Below are positions 1-6,655 of a stretch of 8,665 nucleotides of DNA, one piece after another; positions within the stretch are counted from its first letter, which is position 1; each line of letters opens with the position of its first letter. A program made the translations under genes and the position numbers. The DNA lies in contig JAUPVN010000068.1 of the NCBI GenBank assembly GCA_030917025.1, positions 1 through 8,665 of the forward strand, written 5' to 3'. The notes under the pieces were generated by a model. The model was not told where the DNA came from. It saw only the letters and a list, made by a program, of their open reading frames with translations, and made no database searches. Source of the stretch: Patescibacteria group bacterium. Lineage in GTDB: Bacteria > Patescibacteriota > Saccharimonadia > Saccharimonadales > CAIOMD01.

Positions 1-271
1 TTGGGCTAGAGTTTCCAGAACATATATCTACTACTATTCCTTTTAGGTTAGGTGATGTGCTTGCCGTAGCAACATTAAACTTAATAGTATACTGCACAGA
101 AGTAGCGCCAGTGGCAGAGTTAGTCATCTGTATAGAACGAGTTTGAACTTGCCCAGCATCTGCTTTAGCAGTAATAATATTCATTAAACTTAAAGATACA
201 ACACTTACAAACACCATAATAGCAAATAATAAATATTTTGTTTTTATGCCTGAAATGTTAGTCTTTAACAT
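1..271 (-). CDS. Secreted surface protein, N-terminal part (runs off window)
   Basis: This open frame starts at the ATG at 271-269 and runs without a stop for 90 codons to the left edge, so only the N-terminus is visible. Residues 1-36 look like a Sec signal peptide: a lysine-containing n-region (MLKTNISGIKTK), a hydrophobic core (YLLFAIMVFVSVVSLSLM) and a probable signal peptidase I site after AKA (residues 35-37). The exported part begins DAGQVQTRSIQMTNSATGA and continues with alternating polar and hydrophobic residues, as in a beta-sandwich; one cysteine lies in the motif VVDICSGNSSP. The pattern 'R-I-x-M-x-N-S-x-x-G-A-x-S-x-x-Y' recalls surface proteins I associate with Saccharibacteria, but I cannot name a family. 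The same-strand gene at 361-1143 lies 89 bp upstream, so the two may be co-transcribed. The full length and the C-terminal anchor, if any, lie outside the window. Confidence 0.75.
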   Translation of the reverse strand, partial: MLKTNISGIKTKYLLFAIMVFVSVVSLSLMNIITAKADAGQVQTRSIQMTNSATGATSVQYTIKFNVATASTSPNLKGIVVDICSGNSSP

Positions 272-274
272 AAT

Positions 275-280
275 CCCTCT
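275..280 (-). promoter_or_regulatory. Ribosome binding site of the left-edge secreted protein
   Basis: On the minus strand AAGAGGG lies just before the ATG at 271, read as AAGAGGGATTATG. The purine core fits the anti-Shine-Dalgarno sequence, but the spacing of 3-4 nt is short. It supports the chosen start of the truncated gene. Confidence 0.45.
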
Positions 281-360
281 TCAGAAGTTATTTATATTTT
301 ATATACATATTTACAATAGCATAAACATTTTATTTACGCAAACATAATTTTAATTATATT

Positions 361-1143
361 TTAATATGTTGCCGTTGCTACTAACGATTGATCCATTGTG
401 TATACACCAGATGGGGTTAAGTTAGATACATTCATAATGTATGTAATTGTATATTGGGTTACTCCACTACTCTTATTGCTAAAAGCAATGTTGTCGTTTT
501 TATTATATTTATACATATTTGGTATATCGTATCCGGGGCTTACTTGCCCATAGCTAAAAGAAGCATCAGGGATCTGCACAGGATCGGCTCCTATAGTATT
601 GGGGGCTGTATTGGCACGCAAATTCATACCAAATTGTTCCACACCAACAGTGGGTGAGGTTGGTGAATTTGGAGTAGCCATTGTATAAGAACTATTTTTT
701 GGTGGGTCAGACACAGTTTGTACAACATAACCACTAGACAAATATGCTTTTACCGTAAACGTAGCACTACCACTTGATGTACTTGCCACGCTTTGTGTTC
801 CCAAATCAACTGCAGTTTGGCTAACTGTAAATTCTAAAAATGGTACGTCTGTAGTTGTGTAACCACCATATATCTGATACAAACTACTGGCCGAATTACC
901 AACCACGGTATCCCCAAGGCTAGCTCTTGCATTATAATTTGCAGAATTTGCATCCGTTACTCCACCAGACCCAAAATATACCTCTTCTACTCCATAAGAA
1001 GGCGAGGTATGCTTGGGCTGGGCTTGTGCATTAGATAATATGCCAACAAACAAAATAAACATTAACAAGCCAATAAATAACATGTACTTAACTAAGTTTG
1101 TTATATAATAAAAATTTTTATTATATTTATTGCGAGAGAACAT
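361..1143 (-). CDS. Secreted beta-rich surface protein, 260 aa
   Basis: This is a predicted exported protein. Residues 1-20 are a long basic and aromatic n-region, 21-36 a hydrophobic core (MLFIGLLMFILFVGIL), and AQA at 40-42 a plausible signal peptidase site. The mature part opens with a segment around residues 60-95 of the type 'SANYNARASLGDTVVGNS...YQIYGGY', a pattern I recognise from secreted proteins of CPR bacteria. About 160 residues of beta-strand-like, Ser/Thr/Gly/Pro-rich sequence follow (for example SGYVVQTVSDPP at 137-148), ending in the strand LVATATY at the C-terminus. No LPXTG motif, second membrane helix or cysteine is present, so it may be released or held non-covalently. No Shine-Dalgarno sequence precedes the ATG at 1143; the internal Met21 (codon at 1083-1081) also lacks one, so the start is uncertain. 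A possible minus-strand TATAAA box at 1159-1164 would give a very short leader. Function is unknown; a structural or adhesion role is inferred. Confidence 0.8.
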   Translation of the reverse strand: MFSRNKYNKNFYYITNLVKYMLFIGLLMFILFVGILSNAQAQPKHTSPSYGVEEVYFGSGGVTDANSANYNARASLGDTVVGNSASSLYQIYGGYTTTDVPFLEFTVSQTAVDLGTQSVASTSSGSATFTVKAYLSSGYVVQTVSDPPKNSSYTMATPNSPTSPTVGVEQFGMNLRANTAPNTIGADPVQIPDASFSYGQVSPGYDIPNMYKYNKNDNIAFSNKSSGVTQYTITYIMNVSNLTPSGVYTMDQSLVATATY

Positions 1144-1219
1144 ATAATAATAGTAGCATTTATAAGCCGTCTATCAAACAAAACATTAGCGTTTCTAACA
1201 GATATATCGTATTATAGAC

Positions 1220-1225
1220 TATAAT
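1220..1225 (+). promoter_or_regulatory. Sigma-70-type -10 box for the membrane-anchored spike gene
   Basis: A perfect TATAAT lies 26 bp before the ATG at 1252, inside the 108-bp region between two divergent genes (1144-1251). No good TTGACA is found at 16-18 bp upstream; the closest, CTAACA at 1195-1200, has a 19-bp spacer. The implied leader is about 20 nt and has no Shine-Dalgarno sequence. The rest of the intergenic region is AT-rich and shows nothing else I can support, apart from a weak minus-strand TATAAA at 1159-1164. Confidence 0.5.
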
Positions 1226-1251
1226 GGATTTTTGCAATAATACTATTAAAT

Positions 1252-2283
1252 ATGGAAGATAAGCAACCGTCTCAACAACTAGAAGATTCTCTTTTAGATA
1301 CCCCAGATACAGTGGTTTCCGCTAGTAATGGCAGCATTAAAGCTAGCGAATCTTTAGACGCTCCAAACACAAACAAAAATAGCCAAAATGGTTTATCAGA
1401 CTCAGATAAAATACGTTTTGTACCAAAAATAAAATTAGTACAAAAATTTCAAAATAAAATTAAAAACGTTAATATTTATCTTTTATTGTTTATTGTAGTT
1501 TTAGCAATAGCCTCAACTGTTTTATATGTTAATTACCAAAATTCTAACAAAACTAAAGATTTAGCATCTATAAACGGGCAAGAACTAAGCCAAGAAGAAC
1601 TACAAAAACTCAGTTCTACTGATCAACAAATTGGAGACGCCAAACAAACCCTAACAATATCTTCTAATGCAGTTTTTAATGGTAGAGTACTAGTAAGAGA
1701 AAACCTAGATGTAGCCGGAACAATTAGGGTGGGTGGGGCATTGAGTTTACCCGGAATAACTGTATCTGGTACAAGCTCATTCGAAAACGTACAAATTGCT
1801 AGCAATCTTGCAATTACCGGTAACACATCTATACAAGGTGCACTAACCGTTCAACAAAACCTAACCGTTGGTGGAAGTGGTAATTTTGCTGGGCAAATCA
1901 CAGCACCCTCTATTAGTGTTGATAGATTGATATTAAATAGTGATTTACAAATAAATCGCCATATAGATGCCGGTGGGGGCACGCCAGCCGTTTCTAGAGG
2001 CGGTGGATTAGGGGGTTCGGGCACCGCAAGTTTAAGCGGAACAGATACTGCAGGTACAGTAAATATAAATTTTGGGCCAGGCTCTAGCCCTGGGCTACTA
2101 GCAAATATCGCTTTTTCAACACCGTTTAGCCAAACACCGCATGTAGTTATAACACCAGTTGGTGCCGCTTGTGCAAGTATAGATTACTATATTAATCGTT
2201 CTACAACAGGTTTTAGCATCAATGCGAATTCTCCAGGTAACCCAAGTAGTAGTTGCGCATTTGATTATATAGCTATAGATTAA
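1252..2283 (+). CDS. Single-pass membrane protein with extracellular beta stalk and head, 343 aa
   Basis: The layout is that of a surface spike. Residues 1-52 are polar, Ser/Asp/Asn-rich and probably disordered in the cytoplasm. Residues 53-72 are basic (KIRFVPKIKLVQKFQNKIK), as expected next to the inner face of the membrane. Residues 75-95 form one membrane helix. Residues 96-130 are a polar linker. Residues 131-238 carry short repeats of the form 'L-x-V-x-G-x-hydrophobic' (VFNGRVLVRENLDVAG, LAITGNTSIQGALTVQQNLTVGG), typical of a beta-solenoid or bactofilin-like stalk. Residues 239-258 are a glycine-rich hinge. Residues 259-343 form a compact beta domain with 'G-T-D-T-A-G-T-V' at 263-270 and PHVVITP at 296-302, similar to the C-terminal head domains of phage tail fibres and CPR surface proteins; Cys307 and Cys335 could form a disulfide. 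No signal peptidase site is visible, so it should be a type II-like anchored protein with its C-terminus outside. An attachment or carbohydrate-binding role is inferred. It stops 9 bp from the convergent atpC gene. Confidence 0.82.
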   Translation: MEDKQPSQQLEDSLLDTPDTVVSASNGSIKASESLDAPNTNKNSQNGLSDSDKIRFVPKIKLVQKFQNKIKNVNIYLLLFIVVLAIASTVLYVNYQNSNKTKDLASINGQELSQEELQKLSSTDQQIGDAKQTLTISSNAVFNGRVLVRENLDVAGTIRVGGALSLPGITVSGTSSFENVQIASNLAITGNTSIQGALTVQQNLTVGGSGNFAGQITAPSISVDRLILNSDLQINRHIDAGGGTPAVSRGGGLGGSGTASLSGTDTAGTVNINFGPGSSPGLLANIAFSTPFSQTPHVVITPVGAACASIDYYINRSTTGFSINANSPGNPSSSCAFDYIAID

Positions 2284-2292
2284 ATTAATTTT

Positions 2293-2607
2293 TTAAACAT
2301 CTAAAAAAACAACTACATCATTTTTTTTAATTTGCATTATGCCCTTACTAATCTTTATTATTATGGGAACCTCTTTGTCTCCATCTTTTCTAATAGTAAT
2401 ATCACATGGGTTTAATAATGTTAAAAAATTATGATGATTAGCTAAAACATCAAAAGGCCCAGTGCTATTAACTGCAGAAACACTTTTTACCTCACCGTCA
2501 AAATATACATTAAACGGGGCATATATTTTTAAATGAAAAAGTTTTGTTTTACTATTACTTACTTCTTTAGATTGTTCTTGGTCATTATTAGAGCTATTTA
2601 ACTGCAT
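2293..2607 (-). CDS. atpC: F1 ATPase epsilon subunit, short form without C-terminal helices
   Basis: Epsilon links the central shaft gamma to the membrane rotor. This 104-aa protein has a polar N-terminal extension (residues 1-22, rich in Ser, Asn and Gln) and then the epsilon beta-sandwich: KLFHLKIYAPFNVYFDGEVK, the turn GPFDVLANHHNFLT (corresponding to 'GxxGxLPGHAPL' in E. coli), and a last strand ending VVVFLDV. The usual 45-50 residues of two C-terminal helices, which inhibit hydrolysis in many bacteria, are absent. No frameshift explains this: other frames downstream show no helix-like sequence, and the convergent gene begins 9 bp away. The ATG lies 2 nt after the beta stop codon with no clear Shine-Dalgarno sequence, so translation is probably coupled. 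It is the last gene of the operon. Its identity is supported by position and by the GPFDVLANHHNFLT turn; sequence similarity is otherwise weak. Confidence 0.88.
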   Translation of the reverse strand: MQLNSSNNDQEQSKEVSNSKTKLFHLKIYAPFNVYFDGEVKSVSAVNSTGPFDVLANHHNFLTLLNPCDITIRKDGDKEVPIIIKISKGIMQIKKNDVVVFLDV

Positions 2608-2609
2608 AT

Positions 2610-3917
2610 TTACTTATTTATTATTTCTGAAATACCTACTAATGTATCTTTTCTAGTAAAATATTCACCTTCTAAACCGGTTAATTTTTCTGTAACAAAC
2701 ATATTTTGGGTAAAATACTGTATAAGTTTTATTGCTTTTGCATATTCTGCCCTATCTGCAGGAGAAAGTTCACTTTCACCAATAATAGCTATAATACCTT
2801 TTAGCTGTTCATATTTTTGTAAAACTGCCTGCACCTTAACGCTTAGTTCATAATGCTCTTCGCCTACAATATCTGGAGAAAGCAAGCTAGAGGTTGTTAA
2901 ACTTAAATCTACGGCCGGTCTAATACCCTGCTCGGCTACCTTTCTGCTTAGTACTATAGTAGAATCTAGCTCATGAGAAATTGCTTGTACTGCAGGATCA
3001 GACAAATCATCGGCCGGAACATAAATTGTTTGCATACTGGTAATAGAACCATTTTCATTAGAGCTAAGCCTATCTTGCAAAATCTTAACATCAGAGAATA
3101 AAGTTGGTTGATACCCGCCCTCGCTTGGTATTTGATCCATAATAGTTGCTAACTCGTTTTTGGCTTGCACAAATCTATACATATTATCTGCAAAAAATAA
3201 TATATCTTTTTTTTGCTCGTCTCTAAAATACTCTGCCATTGCAGCGGCCGCAATAGCAACTAAACTTCTTTGTGCAGGATTTTCGTTCATTTGGCCAAAA
3301 AGCATACATGCATTTTTTAATAAGTCATAATCAACTAAAGTTTCGTAAAGTTCGTGACCCTCTCTAACTCTCTCTCCAACACCAGCAAAAAAAGATAAGC
3401 CATTACCACTTCTTGCAATATTATGGATAAGCTCCATTGTAAGAACGGTTTTTCCTACACCAGCACCACCAATAACTCCAGTTTTTCTACCTTTTACAAA
3501 CGGAGTAAAAAAATCAATCACCTTAATTCCGGTCTCTAATACCTCGGGTTTACTAACAGTAAATGAAGTACTCTTTTTTGCCAAAGTTAGTATATTACGT
3601 TTTGGTACATCATCACTTAGAGGTTCTTTACCATCTAGGGGTTCGCCCAATGCATTAAAAATACGCCCAATTACTTGATCGCCAACCGGTATTTCAATAC
3701 CCTTACCCATAATATTTACTGGCATGGCTTTTTGAATATTTTTACTTGATCTTAAATTAATACAATTAGCAACAGTATCACTTACTAAAGACTCAACTAA
3801 CAATAAACTTTTTTCTTTATTCTGAACTTCTAAAATCTCGCCTATTTCTGGCATATCTTGACTAAATTCAACCCTAATTACCAAGTCTTTTACAACAATT
3901 ACTGTGCCTGTTTTCAT
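2610..3917 (-). CDS. atpD: F1 ATPase beta (catalytic) subunit, C-terminally short
   Basis: This is the catalytic subunit of the F1 hexamer. It shows an N-terminal beta-barrel (1-75), GRIFNALGEPLDGK (84-97), Walker A GGAGVGKT (150-157), GERVREG with the catalytic Glu182 and Arg183, Walker B DILFFADN with Asp244, GYQPTL (268-273), GSITSMQTIYVPADDLSDPA (290-309) and VGEEHYE (351-357). Hydrolysis therefore looks possible. Three departures stand out. GIRPAVD (331-337) has Arg333 where the family has the adenine-stacking Tyr (E. coli Tyr331). The DELSEED loop is replaced by ESELSPA (381-387). The protein is 435 aa rather than about 460, ending ten residues after KDT, so the last helix is missing. 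The gene overlaps gamma by 4 bp (ATGA) and is followed by atpC after 2 nt, so it is translated by coupling; only a weak AAAGG lies upstream. Subunit identity is secure; whether the complex makes or only hydrolyses ATP cannot be read from the sequence. Confidence 0.97.
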   Translation of the reverse strand: MKTGTVIVVKDLVIRVEFSQDMPEIGEILEVQNKEKSLLLVESLVSDTVANCINLRSSKNIQKAMPVNIMGKGIEIPVGDQVIGRIFNALGEPLDGKEPLSDDVPKRNILTLAKKSTSFTVSKPEVLETGIKVIDFFTPFVKGRKTGVIGGAGVGKTVLTMELIHNIARSGNGLSFFAGVGERVREGHELYETLVDYDLLKNACMLFGQMNENPAQRSLVAIAAAAMAEYFRDEQKKDILFFADNMYRFVQAKNELATIMDQIPSEGGYQPTLFSDVKILQDRLSSNENGSITSMQTIYVPADDLSDPAVQAISHELDSTIVLSRKVAEQGIRPAVDLSLTTSSLLSPDIVGEEHYELSVKVQAVLQKYEQLKGIIAIIGESELSPADRAEYAKAIKLIQYFTQNMFVTEKLTGLEGEYFTRKDTLVGISEIINK

Positions 3918-4771
3918 ACGTGCGAGGCCTTTCTCATCCCATTTATTACTTCTTTAAGCCTTTCATCTTTGATAGCTCTTTTTGCCCTGTTTTGCGTTAA
4001 CGTAAGATCAGATAAAGTGTCTGCTGCCCTATCGTGTGAAATTGTCATTGCCTGAAATCTACTAGCATACTGTGCTAATTTAGATTCTAGAATAACTTGG
4101 CTAACTGCTATGTACATCATAGATCTTTCTAAGTGGTCTACTACGGCAAAAGCACTTGGCTCAAATATATAAGTTACTTCGTTAATAATCTCATCTGGTT
4201 TTTCTGCATCTTTACCCTGTTCTTCTACGGCGGCCTTAAGAGAGATTTGTTTTACATCTTGAACGGCTAAAGAAACATATGTCTCATAAAAAACTACAGT
4301 AGATGCGTACATTTGGATTTCTTTAATAATTGGAGTTACGTTAATATTTTGATCCTTAGAAGGTAACTTAAAATATTTTTTAAAAGCCACGCCTCTTTGA
4401 GACAATAAAATCGCTCCATGATGACCTATCACTATAATATCGTTTTTATCTTTATTATAAGATTTAAGCATCCAACCAATTAGTTTTTGGTCTATATAAC
4501 CACTTAACCCTGCCTCTGCTGTAATAACAATATATAACTCTTTGTCTATTATTTTTTGTTGGTCTAACTCATGACGCCCAAAATTAAAAACCGAACCCAC
4601 CCTAATTTGGCTATACATCTGCCATAGTCTATCAAAAAAAACCTCACTCTGTTGCACCTGATTTTTAATTTGCATTATCCTCATACTAGCTATACCCTCA
4701 AAAACGCTAGTTAAATCAAAAAGAGTTTTTGTGCTATCTATATCTATCTGTATATCTTGAGGACGTCTCAT
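3914..4771 (-). CDS. atpG: F1 ATPase gamma subunit (central shaft)
   Basis: Gamma is the rotating shaft inside the alpha/beta hexamer. The 285-aa length is normal. The N-terminal helix (residues 1-55, with IASMRIMQIKNQVQ) and the C-terminal helix (208-280) form the coiled coil. The end reads ESKLAQYASRFQAM (229-242), then TLSDLTLTQNRAKRAI (252-267), matching the family pattern 'ESxxxExxxRMxAM...LxLxYNRxRQxxIT'. The central Rossmann-like domain holds YIVITAEAGLSGYID (80-94), where most gammas have 'SDRGLCGGxN', so this loop is changed. YIFEP (201-205) is conserved. The start is well placed: ATG overlaps the alpha TGA (ATGA), and AGGA at 4779-4782 lies 7 nt upstream as Shine-Dalgarno. The last codons (MRKASHV) overlap the beta start. 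Divergence is strongest in the N-terminal third, which faces the catalytic hexamer and the rotor. Confidence 0.94.
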   Translation of the reverse strand: MRRPQDIQIDIDSTKTLFDLTSVFEGIASMRIMQIKNQVQQSEVFFDRLWQMYSQIRVGSVFNFGRHELDQQKIIDKELYIVITAEAGLSGYIDQKLIGWMLKSYNKDKNDIIVIGHHGAILLSQRGVAFKKYFKLPSKDQNINVTPIIKEIQMYASTVVFYETYVSLAVQDVKQISLKAAVEEQGKDAEKPDEIINEVTYIFEPSAFAVVDHLERSMMYIAVSQVILESKLAQYASRFQAMTISHDRAADTLSDLTLTQNRAKRAIKDERLKEVINGMRKASHV

Positions 4772-6195
4772 TTTTGCATCCTAATTAAACTTTGTTTTTT
4801 AAGCTCTGCCTTAACCTCATTATAGTTTGAATCATCATCTTTAATCTGCCAAGCCGCATCATTTGCATTAGATTTTAATATTGCTATATCAATTTTTTCA
4901 CCCTCTTTTAAGTCTAGTACAATCTCAAACATTAATTGCTGTGCATACAAAGTAAATGTTTCAGTTGGGCTTTGCGTTAAAAGTAAAAATATTAGTTTAC
5001 CTGTTTGAAGATCATTTTTTGCATCTAATGCAAGTTCAGAACCAAAATGAGAAAACTCTAAAGCTTGCCTATATAAACCAAGAGTTTTCATGACTCTGGC
5101 AGCAATACTATGCTGACGCTTATTGTGCCCTACCCCACCAACACGCGTTACACTTAGGCCGGTATTAAGTGCTGGCCTAACGCTGTCTCTAAAAATTGCC
5201 ATATCAAGTATCCACTGGCCATCTGTAATAGACATTATGTTGGTTGGTAAATACGCAGTTATATCACCCCCAGCAGCGTGTACTATTGGTAGTGCTGTAA
5301 GTGTTTTCTGGTTCTTGGCAAGCCTACCAGCACGTTCTAACAAACTACTATGTGCATAAAACATATCACCAGGATAAGAATCTCGCCCCGGGCTTACTCC
5401 AGACAATAGGGCTAGCTCACGATGCGCCATTGCATGGCTAGTTAAATCATCATAAATAATTGTGGCATCTAAATCTTGATCTTGCCAAAAATATTCTGCC
5501 ATAGCACAACCAACATAAGGGGCTAAATAACTTAAAACTAAAGATTCAAATAGTGTAGATACAATAACTATAGTATTTTTTAGGGCATTTTTAGCTTCTA
5601 ATCTACTTAGCAATAAGTCAACATCGGCACGTCTTTTTGCAATCAAAACATAAATAGTTACAATATCTGTAGTATTTTGATGCAAGGCCAATTGCGTTAC
5701 AAGGGTACTCTTACCAGATTTGCTATCTCCCAATAGGGCCATACGCTGGCCCTTTACAATAGGAAACAAACTATCAATAACGGTTACACCAGTTTCTAGC
5801 TGATCAGATAACTGTTTACGTTCAAATATAGGCGGTGCCTTACTAAATACAGCCCTTGTAGCACCAGCCGCTATTGGCCCTTTACCATCTAGGGGTTCTC
5901 CCATTACGTTTACAACTCGTCCTACATAATCTTTACCAACCTTACAAACAAGCTCATCGTGTTGCATAACTGCCGTAGAACCAACCAATAGTGGCTTATT
6001 CCCAAGATGCATAACCTCTACATAATCTTCGTAAATATAATTAACAAATCCCTTAGATCCATCGTCAAATAAAACTAAACTATGCTGATTAACAGGATGC
6101 ATCCCCTTTAACTTAACTAAAAAACTATTAACGCTAATAACCTCACCAATAGGGTGGCCTTTTTTAACTAAAAAATCAAAATGCTTAGACGCCAC
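4768..6195 (-). CDS. atpA: F1 ATPase alpha (regulatory) subunit
   Basis: Alpha alternates with beta in the F1 hexamer. I place the start at GTG 6195 (475 aa): AAGAGGTG lies 7 nt upstream and the 11-nt overlap with atpH mirrors the atpF-atpH overlap. The in-frame ATG at 6231 (487 aa) has only a weak AAGG and would overlap by 47 nt, though it would restore the usual N-terminal length. With GTG numbering: VGRVVNVMGEPLDGK (91-105), Walker A GDSKSGKS (156-163), Walker B IIYDD (246-250), PGRDSYPGDMFY (269-280), GGDITAYLPTN (309-319) and SVTRVGG (348-354) with the arginine finger Arg351. The P-loop departs from the usual GDRQTGKT, and the nearby IGQKRST motif reads IAKRRAD (184-190), so the non-catalytic nucleotide site is altered. 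The C-terminal helical domain is clear (RQALEFSHFGSELALDAKN). The TGA stop lies inside ATGA at the gamma start. The N-terminus that contacts delta is short and unlike that of E. coli. Confidence 0.96.
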   Translation of the reverse strand: MASKHFDFLVKKGHPIGEVISVNSFLVKLKGMHPVNQHSLVLFDDGSKGFVNYIYEDYVEVMHLGNKPLLVGSTAVMQHDELVCKVGKDYVGRVVNVMGEPLDGKGPIAAGATRAVFSKAPPIFERKQLSDQLETGVTVIDSLFPIVKGQRMALLGDSKSGKSTLVTQLALHQNTTDIVTIYVLIAKRRADVDLLLSRLEAKNALKNTIVIVSTLFESLVLSYLAPYVGCAMAEYFWQDQDLDATIIYDDLTSHAMAHRELALLSGVSPGRDSYPGDMFYAHSSLLERAGRLAKNQKTLTALPIVHAAGGDITAYLPTNIMSITDGQWILDMAIFRDSVRPALNTGLSVTRVGGVGHNKRQHSIAARVMKTLGLYRQALEFSHFGSELALDAKNDLQTGKLIFLLLTQSPTETFTLYAQQLMFEIVLDLKEGEKIDIAILKSNANDAAWQIKDDDSNYNEVKAELKKQSLIRMQK

Positions 6196-6655
6196 TGTAT
6201 AACACCTCTTGAAGTTTATTACTTTGTTCATAAAGATGTCGCCTTAAGCTAAAATCAAACTGCTTACTTGGTGTTCTAACAATTATTCCTGCTGCAATAG
6301 ATGGCTGCAGACCAATTTGAACAACAATGTTTGGATCTACATTTTGTCTAAACCAAATAACTAGTTTATGAACGCAACTTAGGCTAGGCTCTACAGGAAA
6401 ACTAATATGAATAACAACAAGTTTATCTTTAAAAACAGATAAGGCTTTTAGTAGTAAGTCGCAATCTGTTTTATTATTTAAATCTATTGAGTTCTGCGCG
6501 GCAAAATCTTTTAGTTGATCAGACACTGCGGTTGTCTCATTTTTATCTTTTCTAATTTTGTGTTGTATCTCTTGAGTGCAGTATAAGTCTAATTCTCTAT
6601 ACAAACGTGTTACGTCTGCTTTACTAGCAATAGAATCTGTTAATTTAAGTTCCAT
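6185..6655 (-). CDS. atpH: F1Fo ATPase delta subunit (stator cap)
   Basis: Delta sits on top of F1 and ties it to the b stalk. The 156 aa are somewhat shorter than the usual 175-180. The C-terminal part is recognisable: a helix-rich middle, then IVVQIGLQPSIAAGIIVRTP (110-129) and FDFSLRRHL (133-141), matching the family end 'V-x-P-x-L-I-G-G-x-x-V-x-x-x-x-x-x-D-x-S-V-x-x-x-L'. The N-terminal half (1-75) is charged and helical, and I could not align it confidently with the six-helix bundle that binds alpha. The start is solid: ATG at 6655 has GAGGA 8 nt upstream and overlaps the atpF stop by 11 nt. It ends in TAA, overlapping the preferred alpha GTG by 11 nt. Position between b and alpha is the classical one and adds weight to the call. 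Confidence 0.88.
   Translation of the reverse strand: MELKLTDSIASKADVTRLYRELDLYCTQEIQHKIRKDKNETTAVSDQLKDFAAQNSIDLNNKTDCDLLLKALSVFKDKLVVIHISFPVEPSLSCVHKLVIWFRQNVDPNIVVQIGLQPSIAAGIIVRTPSKQFDFSLRRHLYEQSNKLQEVLYSGV
6203..6210 (-). promoter_or_regulatory. Shine-Dalgarno that decides the alpha-subunit start
   Basis: Minus-strand AAGAGGTG is followed by 7 nt and then GTG at 6195-6193. It is the best ribosome binding site near the alpha N-terminus and lies within the end of atpH. It favours the GTG over the ATG at 6231. Confidence 0.6.

Noticed and set aside
2266..2300. Palindrome TATAGCTATA followed by a T-run between the convergent genes, as a terminator
   Set aside because: The palindrome has no loop, is all weak pairs apart from one GC step, lies inside coding sequence, and is separated from the T-run. 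The evidence is not enough for an intrinsic terminator.
2293..2340. Frameshift at the A8/T7 runs near the end of atpC that could hide the missing C-terminal domain
   Set aside because: The other minus-strand frames beyond this point show no helix-like continuation and run into the convergent spike gene.
3914..4771. Possible recoding of TGA, as in some CPR phyla
   Set aside because: Alpha and gamma both end at TGA exactly where the next ATG starts (ATGA) and at the family's normal C-termini, so TGA is a stop here.
3626..5898. A 19-bp identical stretch at 3626-3644 and 5880-5898
   Set aside because: It encodes the conserved GEPLDGK motif in both beta and alpha, which are paralogues. No other sign of a mobile or regulatory repeat is present.
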